Positions 1-10,640 of a DNA stretch of 64,000 nucleotides are shown piece by piece. Below the pieces are notes generated by a model that had not been told where the DNA came from, ran no database searches, and worked only from the letters and a program-made list of their open reading frames with translations. Position 1 is the stretch's first letter, and each line of letters starts with the position of its first letter. A program made the position numbers and the translations under genes. The stretch spans positions 27,988,001 to 28,052,000 of the forward strand of contig NC_070613.1 of assembly GCF_027172205.1 (NCBI RefSeq). The letters run 5' to 3'. Source of the DNA: Podarcis raffonei. Lineage: Eukaryota > Chordata > Lepidosauria > Squamata > Lacertidae.

Positions 1-364
1 TGAACACATGGCAGGCACTCACAGAAAAGCTGAAAGTGCCTGTTTGGAGTGCATCTCTCCCGTACAAAATGCTGTTACTAAAGCACCAGTGTACAGGCAT
101 CAGATTGAAAAGCAAATGTCATGAGAGTATGAGTGGTGTTAGTTCAAGAATTGGGCAGTGGTGCTGCAAAGGAGAAGGGGAAATAGAAGTGATGGGATGA
201 AGATAGGAGGCCCCTGGCATGTTAGATGATGTGAAATGTGCCGGAGGGTTGGACTAGTGGGTGTATGTAGCAGGGAAGTGAAGCAGAACTCCTATTGATC
301 AATCAGTGATCAATCAGTGCCTGAATAACTGTTCTGACTACTATTTGCTATTGCTATCTTGCAG
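1..364 (+). other. COL1A2: COL1A2 last intron (3' part)
   Basis: This is sequence upstream of the last COL1A2 exon. It ends in a normal branch and pyrimidine region with the acceptor AG at 363-364. I see no coding exon in it, and the preceding exon is outside the window. Confidence 0.85.
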
Positions 365-511
365 AGAAAGACAAACAAATGGGGCTCAACAATTATTGAA
401 TACAGAACAAACAAGCCATCTCGCTTGCCCATCCTTGACATTGCACCTTTGGACATTGGTGGCCCTGATCAAGAATTCAGTATCGACATTGGCCCAGTCT
501 GTTTCAAATGA
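365..511 (+). CDS. COL1A2: COL1A2 last coding exon (partial gene)
   Basis: This exon encodes the last 48 residues of the collagen alpha-2(I) C-propeptide, the part that directs chain selection and trimer assembly in the ER and is removed outside the cell. The frame reads [13 protein letters not shown] at its start and ends DIGPVCFK followed by TGA at 509-511. This matches the end of vertebrate COL1A2 as I remember it almost residue for residue, including the conserved final cysteine. The acceptor is a pyrimidine-rich stretch ending in TTGCAG at 359-364. All earlier exons lie left of the window. The plus-strand orientation and the position just before CASD1 agree with mammalian synteny. The reading is intact. 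Confidence 0.96.
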   Translation, partial: RKTNKWGSTIIEYRTNKPSRLPILDIAPLDIGGPDQEFSIDIGPVCFK

Positions 512-1015
512 ATGAACTAAAACTAACTTAAAACAAAACCAAAAAAAAAAAAGTATTCTCTCTTTGCCATTTCTTCTTTTATACTGAAAGCTGACTCCTT
601 CCATTTCTTCAGTTCATCTACTAGCTTAAAATCTGGGCGAAAGAGGAGAAGGATTTGTTGGAACGTTGTGCAATGCAATTTAATACAGCCCCAAAAAGGA
701 ATCAGAAGGTGTTTTTTCCCAAGATTTTGTCACCTTGTTGTGGAAAATGTCAGCCTTTGTGTAAAAAAACAAAACCAAAAAAACAAAAACCAAATAAAAA
801 AATCCTGAAAGTCTGCACCACTTGTGGCCTTTGACTATCTTCCACAGAGGAAGTTTAAAACCACAACTTCCAAAGGTTTGAACTACCTCATACACTTCTA
901 AACCAAGTGTGATCCACATTCTTATACATATGATCTGAGGTGCTTTTGGTCCCGTGCGTAAGTGAAAGGTGCTGATTCAGTCTTATAGAGTATATAACCA
1001 ATACTTGAACTTTAA

Positions 1016-1023
1016 TGGTGCTA
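1016..1023 (+). promoter_or_regulatory. COL1A2: miR-29 family 8-mer target site in COL1A2 3'UTR
   Basis: TGGTGCTA is a full 8-mer match to the miR-29 seed, including the A opposite nucleotide 1. miR-29 is an established repressor of fibrillar collagens. From memory, the human COL1A2 3'UTR has the same octamer in a similar context, ATGGTGCTAGA. Confidence 0.7.
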
Positions 1024-1302
1024 GAGTCATTTGGATAAGAAAAGAAAAGAAAAAAACACACCACTTTTCTGTATTAAGTTGTATTGTTTCTTTGGAATCT
1101 GTCTTGGAATAAAGTCAGACTATCCCATCTCACCCCCAGACTAAGCATGTGGATCATTTCTCTCCCACCCCATCCTCATTCTCTTCTCCCACATCAGGTG
1201 TCCGTTCTTTTAAATCTCATTTTCATCCTCTACAATGGGCAGAAAAGGAATCATCATTTCTCAAAAACAAATTGTACCTATTTTGTATATGTGAGATGTT
1301 TA

Positions 1303-1330
1303 AATAAATTGTGAAAAAAATTGAAATAAA
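1303..1330 (+). terminator. COL1A2: COL1A2 twin poly(A) signals
   Basis: Two canonical AATAAA hexamers stand at 1303-1308 and 1325-1330, separated by an A-rich spacer. The same arrangement is known from the mammalian gene. They mark the most likely 3' end of the main transcript. Confidence 0.85.
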
Positions 1331-1350
1331 GCATGTCCACTGTTCCAAAA

Positions 1351-2004
1351 GAAACACTGAATGAGTAAAGTTCCTTGCTTAAATGCCTCAAGAGATATTT
1401 TCACATCTAATGTTTCCTTTCCAACTCGTGATTCTTCCCTATTAAAATGTAGAAAGTTAGCAAGATTCAGATGTGCTTCTGATGTGTTTTGACTACACCC
1501 AAGCCCCTGTGTTTTGGTTTTTCTGGTTCATCTGATGGTTGAATATGCTAAAGACTACTAACTTCATTACAATGAATAGGCCACTGCTTGCTATATACTA
1601 AACACCAATTAATACCCTTTCCAACAAACTATGCATATAAGCCAGTATCTGTCTTGTTTTTGTATATCTTTGATATGCTCCAGTTCTGTAAAACAAAGCA
1701 TTTCCCAATCAAGTCCGTCAATCTATTTTAGAAAGAGACACAAATAAAATTTCCACTCCAGAGTCCGTAACCAGTCAGACCTCAAATTCTACTCGCAATT
1801 GCATCAACATTCCCTCTTTTTACCAGGTGTATTCTCTACTTTTGTTTTCCATTCAAACAAATCCATAAAGGCCACACAACCCTCAAAGAAGGCACAGTCC
1901 TCGTCGCACAACGTGACACAAATTAAGTGCGCTACAAAGCACATACCATTGATTTCAAAGGAGTTTGTTTCCAACAAGAAACGTTTAACAAAGTTGTTTC
2001 GGCT
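1351..2004. other. Downstream flank of COL1A2, no gene seen
   Basis: This is AT-rich sequence without a credible exon or a recognised repeat. It could include a distal COL1A2 3'UTR, since alternative poly(A) use is known for this gene, but nothing here proves it. Confidence 0.5.
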
Positions 2005-2245
2005 CTGGGCAAGCTGCATTTGGAGTACAGAGCCCAGTTTCGGATGCCACATTTCAAGGATGATGATTGATTGGGTAGCCAACTTTGAAAAAGCTGGGTA
2101 TGTTTATTCTTGAGAAACGAAGGTTAGCTGTCTTCAAAGATCGAAGAACTGCCATACAGTTAGAGCAGGCTTGTTTCCTGTTCCTCCAGAAGGCAGGACG
2201 AGAACCAAGGTATGGAAATGGAAGGTAATTAGATTTCAGCAAAGG
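2005..2245 (+). mobile_element. CR1 LINE 3' fragment
   Basis: The phrases about a GGAGTACAGAGCCCAG start, a following CCACATTTCAAGGATGATG, and GGCAGGACGAGAACCAA match the well-known CR1 region just before the CR1 3'UTR. The copy is heavily diverged and 5' truncated, so it is old. Short reading frames here are relics of the element and not host genes. Confidence 0.65.
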
Positions 2246-3296
2246 ATCAGAAGCATCCTTGTGGTAACAGCTGTTTAGCCATGGATCAGGCTGTCTTGGG
2301 AGATGGGGGACTGCCCTTCACTAGGTACTGAAGTAAAGGTTGTTTGCTGTCTATCAGGGATGCTATAATCGCATCCTATATTGTAGATGCTGCATCTCAT
2401 AGGGGTTGACTAAGGACCTTCCATCTCCATGAGCCTATGATCTAAGAGCAAATCTACACATTCAGGAAAAGCCAGTGGTACACTCATCTACCGAAGCACC
2501 ATAGGAAATAAACAGATGTTTGCTCCTAATGTCAAAAGCACTTTGCTCTTGGAAAGCTAGCAATGAAGGTTTTCTAACCTCCCCAACATGCTAATTTTCT
2601 ATATGCAGGTAGGGTTTTTGTTTTGTTGTTGTTGTTAGCTAAGAAGCACTCAGACATGAAACAGTCCAAAAGGGCTGATCACCTCCTTTTTCTGAGCACA
2701 GCAATGGATTCACTTAGTGATATGAATGGAATTGTTTCAGAGTACAGTGGATTTATGCTATTGGTTTTTTTTATCAGTCCCATCATCTCATGATGAGGTT
2801 TAAATGGAAGATCATCTTGTGAATGAGTCCCCCAATATGTTTCAGGGTGTTGTATTACTTCTCACTCTGCAAGCCAAATTCTAGGATTACCAGATGATGA
2901 TGAATTCTGCTGGATCTGTTTGTAAGTTCATCCTCCATTTGGCTTTCATGTAAATTTAATTAGAGGAATGACAAATCCTCCCAAAATCATTTTAGAAATG
3001 CATTGCAAACTTCATTCTTCTGACTTTGCTTTCCTGGATCTTTATAAAGAGACCATGTGCCTGATGCTATTCATAGGCCCAGTAAATTCTGCTACAAGGG
3101 CACAGTTGTTGAGCAATTTTTAAGAATTCAGTGGTGCCTGACTTCAAGAAGATATTTCTGAACTACCGGAAAAATAATTTCATTCATTTAGTAAAAATCT
3201 GTTCAGCAAGATAATTTTTTTATCTAGTTCTTTAAAAGCACAAGATGATCACAGTACTGAGAGGTGCCATCATTTGACTAAAATCAGGCAACAACA
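2246..3296. other. Intergenic, nothing recognised
   Basis: Unique-looking AT-rich sequence. I see no exon, no clear repeat and no RNA gene. Confidence 0.45.
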
Positions 3297-3598
3297 ACAA
3301 TAGCTTTTATTGTTTATATGGTACCCATCTGACTGGGCTGTCCCAGCCACTCTGGGCAGCTCCCAACAAAATTTTAAAAACACAATGAAACATCAACCAT
3401 TAAAAACTTCCTTGAACAGGCCTACCTGCAGATGTATTCAAAAAGTTGTTTATCTGTTTGATATCTTGTGTAAAAGGACTGATACAAAAAGCATCCCACC
3501 CCAGGAAGTTTTTGCATCTGGTGAGGGGAGATTTGAATCCTGGTCTCCCAGAACTTACCTTGACATTCTAACCACTGCACCACACTGGCTCTAGATTA
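3297..3598 (-). mobile_element. L2-like LINE 3' end plus tRNA-SINE remnant, antisense
   Basis: The first part carries the phrase CCAGCCACTCTGGGCAGCTC, the same 3' terminal module seen in the LINE at 46014-46628 and, reversed, at 60465-60793. The second part (about 3525-3598) contains an antisense tRNA-like stretch with GATTTGAATCCTGG, a box B equivalent, and CTAACCACTGCACCA. Both are diverged. Confidence 0.55.
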
Positions 3599-3764
3599 TT
3601 TTTTTATTATTAAGAAGAAGAAATGCATAGTAGAATACAGATTATCATAAAATACAGATTCTCAACAGAGGCAGCATAAAAAGTAAGGGAAGAGAAAATC
3701 AGCAGCGGGTTCTCTAAAATACAAAGAATAGTGTACAAATGAAGAATCTTGTCTCTACCCAAAG

Positions 3765-4756
3765 TACCGTAGATTCCAGCGTATTAGGTGTCTGGGCGTA
3801 CAAGACGACCCCCAACCTTTGCTGTTCAGTTTTAGAGCTATAGCGTTTGAGTGCCGCCAGGGGCAGAGCGCACACCCCTCTGCTGCCTCTTCCGTCGCAG
3901 CAGGAGCAGCCTGAGGTGAGGTGTTTGGTGGGCGGGCAGGCAGGCAGGCGGGCGGGCGAGCGCCACGCTCAGAAGGACTTTCCACATCCCCTTCTGTAGG
4001 GAGGGAGGGAGAGCGACGGCAGAAGGGGCGCCTGTGATGGCCTGGGAATCAGATTCAGAGGCTGAACCTGAGGAATCCCAGCCTGCACAGGAGTCCCCGC
4101 CTCCAGGGCTGGCTGAGCCGGGGCAGGGGCTTGAATCTGAAGGGTCCTCACCTGTGCTGGATCCTCAGGAACAGACACCAGCTGAATCCGCTCTGGCTTC
4201 GGAGGTGATCGAGGACCCATTGCCTGCAGGTGCGCCTCTCTCAGCCCTGTCAGGGGAAGGTGAGGTTGCCAGTAACCCTCCAGCCTCTCCGGAGCTGCAG
4301 AGGCTCAGGGCAGAGAGGTGGAGGGAACTAAGTTCTCGCAGGAGGAGTGCTCGCCTTCAGGCCAGGGGAGGCGAGTCACCTGTGGTCCGGGGCCGCGCTA
4401 TGCCTCAAAGGAGATAAAGGCCAGCCAGCCCAGTCCCAGGTTGCGGAAGCAACATTGTTGGTAACCTATTTCTGCCGGCACCCTGACCTGCTCTCCTGCC
4501 AGAGTTCCTGACCACGCCCGACTCCTCGCTTTGGACCTCGCTTCGCCCCTGACGGACAGCCTCCATACCCTCAACCTAGGACCGGACTTAGACCACGCCG
4601 CACAGTAACACCCCCCCCCGGACCAGCACAGTGCCTCTGCTCACCAGCTCCCTCTCTTCCTTCCCAACGCATATACCTGGCATATAAGACGACCCCCGAC
4701 TTTGGGGGTGACTTTCCAGGGATAAAAAGTCGTCTTGTACGCCGGAACATACGGTA
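3765..4756. mobile_element. TA-flanked DNA transposon with long inverted repeats
   Basis: The left end (CCGTAGATTCCAGCG at 3767, then GTACAAGACGACCCCC) and the right end are inverted copies: the reverse complement of 4725-4754 begins CCGTATGTTCCGGCGTACAA. Each end is bordered by TA (3765-3766 and 4755-4756), the duplication expected of Tc1/mariner-like elements. The left repeat carries a small extra piece. The interior of about 0.9 kb is GC-rich and contains an open frame at 4034-4417 (127 codons, rich in Glu, Pro and Ser, ending in a basic RRSARLQAR stretch). It shows no transposase motif, so the element is non-autonomous. The interior may derive from another mobile element; I cannot assign it. 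Confidence 0.65.
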
Positions 4757-5687
4757 ACTATTAATCCAGCCACCCACAGTAAATGACAGACCCTCCCAGC
4801 TCTCACCTGGGAGCTTTCCTTTCCCAGCCTCTCACCCTGGGGGATCTTCAGTTTCCTGCCTCTCACGAGGGTGCATCCACCATCTATCTGTCACTTTCAT
4901 GGCCCCCAATAGCATCCCAGAAGAGGGGACACCTCTACCCCCTGAGGTGAGTCCCATGGGCATTGGCCCATCACTGCCTGTGGCACATCTGTCCATATCT
5001 GAGGATATCTCTGAGGCAGATAGGGATCCCTGTCCCAATCTGGAGCAGTTCTCTGTACACACAAGCAGACCGATCTAGAGCAAAGTTATCCACAATGGAA
5101 CATGGTTTTTAAAGGCCACTTCATAAAGAAAAATGAGGTGCCTTTCTGGACGCATCCTTTATTAATGGAAAATGCAGCATAGCCTATCACCTGAAGGATT
5201 GGAAAAGACAAAGTGTGCTCAAAATATTTTTGCGTTGATTGAAAGTTCACAGTGCTAGTTTAAAATCGCTGCACTTTCTTGGGCAAGTGTCTCCCATTCT
5301 GAAAAATTCAAAAGCCACTTGCAGCCATCGAAGGGTAGCAGTTTTGTGTCATTAATCAAAATAGAAGCCATCATCCACTGAATAGGTGCCTATCACAAAA
5401 CTAGTTAAAGGCACAGGAGCCTGGCAAGGGATGGGAAGACAATGTTGTCTTGGGGGGGCAGCAACTGACAGAACCCCTACCACCTAGCAATTCTGTACAA
5501 ATATCAGTTAATTTTAACACTTACACCCTATCCTCAAAAAACTATGTTTAATTTAATTGCTTTGTTCCAATATGTGGGAATTATTTTTTCTTTGAACTCA
5601 AATTATTAATTACAAAGAAAGAAACCAAAGTTTATCAGCACTTGTCTAGGCAGAAATAAGGCCAACTTCAGTGGGGTTCTCTCCCAG

Positions 5688-6091
5688 CTAGGGGTGTGGG
5701 AGAGATTTTATTCAGTTCACATTTAAAGCTGAATTGATCAAATTTGCACTTTCTGAAACAAAATGAGAACCAAAGCAGAACCTTTCGAAATTTGCAGTTA
5801 TCCATAATTCGCAATGAAGTTATCCAAGCAATGTTTGCAAAAAAACAAATGCATATATTTGGGGGAAATGAGCTTAAAAATGAATACATTTGTGAAAACA
5901 ACACGCAGAAATTAATTATGAGAAATTGCTTGCAAAAAGTGTATTTGAGTCAAAACGTGCACATGAAAGTGCTGAAGAATTTTCATGAGGTTTTGGGGGA
6001 GGGGTTGCGAACTGCTTCAGAAATGTGGAGAACCGAATTTAAAATGGGAAACTGAGAAAGCTGAAATTGACAGATTCTCCCACCCCTCCCG
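5688..6091. mobile_element. Short DNA transposon, unnamed family (copy A)
   Basis: The ends are inverted: AGGGGTGTGGGAGA at the left, and GATTCTCCCACCCCTCCC at the right, whose complement is GGGAGGGGTGGGAGAAT. Inside lies a phrase shared with 10432-10640 and 54605-54835: TTCACATTTAAAG, then a TTGCACTTTC motif, then a TTTGCA ... TTATCCA stretch. The open frame across it is a by-product. Confidence 0.55.
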
Positions 6092-7448
6092 CCAGCTAAG
6101 TGCTTATAGGATTGCAGCCTAAATCAGTCTTGTTTTCAATGCAACGGCTATAGACTGCCACCTGTTGTCTTGCAAAGGAAGTGTTGGAATACATGGGACC
6201 TGTCTTTTTGGCACCATCAGCTATTACAAGTCTTGAAGCAAGGTACGCTCCAGAGGGTGGGGCAGGGTGTTCAGAGGGCCACCCTCCTCTCTGTTGTCAC
6301 AAGTACCCATTCTTAAACTTCTGTAGACCATTTAAAGTTGCGATACTGCAATTTACACTAGGGCGCTGCTAGTTCCACTGAACCCTGTGGGATTGCATGG
6401 CAAGCTTCTTCAGTCACATTTTTCTCTCAGCAATACAATTTAGGTAATACCGCATCCTAGTTTTCAGCAACAACAAACATGCAAAAGATAAATTCAGCTA
6501 TAGGTGCCACACTCTCCCTGATTTTTATGAAAATGTTTACCAAATGCAGACTGGGCATTCAAATCTTTGAAAACTTTTCCGTGGCTGTCCTAATGTTGCA
6601 GGTTAAAATGTTCCAATTTTTAAAAAAAATAAATCCTTCTCTTGTCCAAGGGGTGGCAGCCTTAACACACATGTTGGATTAGAGAGCAGGATTATTTAAT
6701 TCACGGACATGCTGAGGTATGCACAAGTTATTCTATTTATTTATTGTAGATGTCATCGAGTAAACGTTAGTTGTAATAATGTATTTTGGCAGCATCCTAG
6801 ACATTCTTATACGTTTTGGAAAATATTAGAGAGAGGCATGTCTTCCAGCAAGCATATGTAACCTCTGGCTCGGCTCTACTGGGTATAGCTGAAATAAAAC
6901 TTGCAAATATTTGAATTGGGGGAGGGGGGGGAGGATACAGAAGAGTCACAGTTGTATTGAACAATAACACATAGATCAAAAAGCATAAGTAATATATTTA
7001 AAACAAGAACAATGTACCTAATAGCCCCCAAGAAAATATGTAATTCTTGCTTACAAACTTTGTAGCTAGCCAGTCCAAAGCTTCATGCAGCTCACTGAGG
7101 GCACTTCAGAGCTACTTCTATGTAGACAGGGTTTATCTCAAAGCTGCTGGGAAAACAGCAGCAGCAGCAGGCAAACATATAAGTTGCAGCTTGAAGGATA
7201 TAATCTTGCAATATGCAAATAAAACTAAAACTACTGTATAAACACTGCCTTGAGGCATATGCTGCAGACATGGTATCTTCTTTCCGGTCATAAATTATTA
7301 CTCATGTTAAGCTTTGTTTTGGATAAATCCTTAATAGTACGCACACTCTTAAGATTATATTTGGGGGGGGGGCTAACAGATGGACAACAAACATGGATTC
7401 TGTGAGCATTTATACTTGCTTAAGAGACTAGAAGGCTAGAAGGACAGG
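6092..7448. other. Intergenic, nothing recognised
   Basis: AT-rich sequence with a few homopolymer runs (for example G-rich at 6919-6932). I see no coding exon or named repeat. Confidence 0.4.
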
Positions 7449-7451
7449 CAC

Positions 7452-7497
<46 letters not shown>
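7449..7497. repeat. (CA)n microsatellite
   Basis: About 24 nearly uninterrupted CA units with one early CG interruption. Confidence 0.95.
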
Positions 7498-7501
<4 letters not shown>

Positions 7502-8223
7502 GTCCATGGTCTGATGATCTGACTGTCCTTTCCATTTTGAATGCAGTTTGTAATCATCATACCTATTCAGACATATGGACTGCATGCTGTATATTAAGCT
7601 ATATGTCTACATTAAGTTTCCCCTTCTTTCTGTTATATTTTCAAATAAACATTTTTTTTAAACCCCAAATAAAATAGTACTGTAGAGAGAGAAAATGATT
7701 CCACAACCACTTGCTAGTTAAATATGCCAATACATTCAATTTAGTTTTCTTTTACAAGGCAATAACCACGGACTCCTCCCTGCCCTGCGCTCTTTTCTTC
7801 ATACTGTAGTCTTCACTGAGGGACTCCTGACCCCTTGTCAGGAATAAACTTAACCAGGCTGCTTTCAGATTGGCACCTGACATTTACCTCTCACCCCCTT
7901 TCAGTGCTTTGTTGATGATGCAATTGGAATGTACCGTCAACATCAAGGAGGGCATTTCCCCTTTTAAAAATCCGGAACATGCTGCAGTACGGGAGTTTCC
8001 TTGGCACTGACTTTTGACGTCTTTTTGGCATCAGGTGTAGATGTTTTCATTCTCCTATAAATTTCAGGGAACACACTGGTTGTATCTGCAGCTATTTTAA
8101 CTAGGAGTTTGGTGATCATCTTGTGTTTTGCAAGGGAGACGGTATTTTAGTGTTATATCAATGATGAGATGACCATGTGCTATCTTTAGTTTGCCAGTAT
8201 TGATTTTAATTCTGTATTTTTTT

Positions 8224-8286
8224 AATTGTGCTGTATGAATTTTGAATTGTGCTGTATGAATTTTGAATTGTGCTGTATGAATATGA
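8224..8286 (+). repeat. Three-copy 21-bp tandem repeat
   Basis: The unit AATTGTGCTGTATGAATTTTG is present twice in full, with a third copy whose end differs. It directly abuts the 5' truncation point of the BovB fragment. Confidence 0.85.
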
Positions 8287-8542
8287 AAGCTGAGGCTCCA
8301 ATACTTTGGCCACCTCATGAGAAGAGAAGACTCCCTGGAAAAGACCCTGATGTTGGGAAAGATGGAGGGCACAAGGAGAAGGGGACGACAGAGGACGAGA
8401 CGGTTGGACAGTGTTCTTGAAGCTACCAGCATGAGTTTGACCAAACTGTGGGAGGCAATGGAAGGCAGAAGTGCTTGGCGTGCTCTGGTCCATGGGGTCA
8501 CGAAGAGTCGGACATGACTAAACAACTAAACAACAACAACAA
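8287..8542 (+). mobile_element. BovB (RTE clade) LINE 3' end
   Basis: A frame at 8317-8517 reads GRQRTRR, then MSLTKLWEAMEGRSAWRALV, then HGVTKSRT, which is the C-terminal end of the BovB polyprotein as I know it. The DNA ends AAGAGTCGGACATGACTAAA followed by a short AAC-rich tail, the diagnostic BovB 3' end. The copy is strongly 5' truncated but the last 66 codons are open, so it is not very old. BovB is famous for its patchy distribution and horizontal transfer among squamates and ruminants. Confidence 0.85.
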
Positions 8543-9351
8543 AGTATGAATTTTTCTACTGTGTGAGTCACTTTGATACCGTAAAAAAAAGTGATACTAA
8601 TAATCCATCAACACCAATGGGCGTTCCTGATGCGCTGATTTAGCTCTGATTTTGACCCTTCTCCTTGTCCTACCCACTCCCAGATTGCTGTTGAACAGAC
8701 AAATGGCTTTTGTGATGCTGCCAGGAAACACCCCTGACATTTTTGCTACTTGCCTTTCCCACTGTTCTTCCCGACCATTGTAAATAAAAAATCAAAAAAT
8801 GAGAACACCTAGCAAAAGGACCCATGTGTGCTCTGCTGTGAGTCAAGAGGTGTGGTATTGAAGGTACCCCAGATACATGGCTCCTCCAAATGACCTGTTG
8901 GTTGAGCATTCATCCTGATATGCTTGCAAAAAAATACGCAGAGGTTAGGTGAATTGTGAGTGAACTGACCAGACCAGTTACATCATGCTGGGTTTTTTAA
9001 GGAAGTTTTAGCTATGGTCAGTATATTTTAAAATGTACTGCAGCATTGGTGCTGTTTCATTGGCCTGAAAACCACTTTGGAACTACAGGTAGGGTAAAAA
9101 GTTGTATATAAATATCATAACTATGCGCTGCCCAGAAGCAACTGTAATTTGTTTGTGGCAGAAGCAGGCTTTCAAAGCACTTGGTTGGACAGATAGGAAG
9201 ACACTTCTTCACACATGATTTAACTTACAGAATTCAGGAACCACAAGAGAGCAAAGATGGCCACTAAATAGCTTTCTTAAAATACTTGAGGGAAATCAAA
9301 GGGCTGCTGAAGGCTGCTAGCCATGCTAGCTAATAGGTGGAATGTCGGTGT

Positions 9352-9560
9352 GTTGTAGGGATTAGAGTGTCAGACTAGGCCCTGCAAGACCAGGATTCAA
9401 ATCCCCACTCCACTATAAAATTCAGTGTGTCTCTGTCCAATCTACCTCATAGGATTATTATGGGGATTAAACGAGGATGGGGAGAGAACCGTGTATGCCA
9501 CCTTGAGCTCTTTGGAGAAAAAGGTGGAAAATAAAGGCAATAAGTAAGTAAGCGAGTAAA
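9352..9560 (+). mobile_element. tRNA-derived SINE with LINE-like tail
   Basis: The head reads GGATTAGAGTGTCAGACTAG and then CAGGATTCAAATCCCC, a degenerate pol III box A and box B pair. The tail contains CTACCTCATAGGATTATTAT and CACCTTGAGCTC, and ends in an AATAAGTAAG-rich stretch. This is a common SINE layout in reptiles. Confidence 0.65.
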
Positions 9561-10230
9561 TGATAATTGAATGAAATCTCTTGTGTTCAGGGGCAATTCA
9601 GCTGCTGCATGGCAAGGGAAAGCTGTTGCCTCAAAGCCAAGCTTGTAGCTTTCCCACAGGTGCTTGGTTCCTTGTTGTTTAAAAAAGAAACATAGTTCTG
9701 AAGAACATGGACCCCTTTTACATGGTAGACCTCAGTTTAGTGGTACAGCATGCAAAATAACTCCATGCAAACCCTGGCCTCTCCCAACAGGGTTGGAAGC
9801 CTCCATGCCTTGCCCCAAAAGTGGAATGTTCAAGGTGTCCTGTAATAATTGATGTTAGCACAGCCTAATTATGATGTTTCAAAAGTTGGGTGAATTAGTG
9901 ACTGTGTTTGAAGGCAAAACACAGCACACCTTCCACATTAGTAATACATTGATGCTTTAACCCAGTAAGACAGACAAGGTCAAAAGGGTGTGATGTGGGC
10001 CAAGAGTTTTCGTACAACATATCTGCCTCCTCAGAAGAAACTATTGAAAACCAGTTGAACCTAACTGGAGAAGCAGTGACTTCAGGTGCCCCCATTAGAG
10101 AGCTGCCATGCCAGGTATTTCCAAACTGGATCAGATGTGAGTGATTTCATCAGAAAATGCTTTTCAAACGGTTCACAAAAAGGCTTTCAAGAGCCTGTCT
10201 ACTTCAGCAAACATTCTCATTGTATGGTTT

Positions 10231-10430
10231 ACATCACTTGTTGAAGACACACCTCTTTACCCTGGCTTTTGACATTTACAATTAATGTGATTCTGTTGGC
10301 AGTACATTCTTTGGTTTCTTTTACATTGTTTTATTGTATGTTAAGGTTAAATTTTGCAACCTTCCCTGAGACATTATGGGGAAGGGTAGATTAAAAGTCT
10401 CTTACAGTATATAAATAAAATAATGTCATC
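10231..10430 (+). mobile_element. L2-like LINE 3' end
   Basis: ACCTCTTTACCCTGGCTTTTGACATTTA, the end of a coding region, is followed by a short 3'UTR with CCTTCCCTGAGA and a TATAAATAAAATAATG tail. A related copy stands at 31925-32212. (Motifs shown in part.). Confidence 0.55.
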
Positions 10431-10431
10431 A

Positions 10432-10640
10432 CTAGGGATGTGGAAGAAATTAAAATCAGTTCACATTTAAAGGCAAACTTACTTAAATTGCACTTTCCAA
10501 ACCAACATGGGGATCAAAATGCAACAGTTCTTTCAAATTTGCACTTCTCTGAATTTTGCAATGCAGTTCTCCAACCAAGTAATGTGTGCAAAAATGCATT
10601 GTATTAAGGAAAATTGCTTTGTAGAAATGTGTATACAAAA
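10432..10640. mobile_element. Short DNA transposon, unnamed family (copy B)
   Basis: It begins ACTAGGGATGTGG and shares the TTCACATTTAAAGGCAAAC start and the later GCAATGCAGTT phrase with copies at 5688 and 54605. The right inverted end is not clear. It lies directly after the LINE tail. Confidence 0.5.

Larger units (their letters stand above)
512..1350 (+). other. COL1A2: COL1A2 3'UTR
   Basis: The untranslated tail follows the stop codon. Several blocks resemble the mammalian COL1A2 3'UTR as I recall it: a block near 553-610, a block near 815-915 around the phrase CCACTTGTGGCC, and the last block at 1271-1340 that holds two poly(A) signals. Conservation of noncoding sequence over this distance suggests binding sites for microRNAs or RNA proteins. 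The cleavage site is inferred to lie just after the second AATAAA, near 1345-1350. Longer transcripts are possible. Confidence 0.85.

Noticed and set aside
1799-2113. 104-codon frame downstream of COL1A2
   Set aside because: It overlaps a CR1 fragment and shows no conserved domain.
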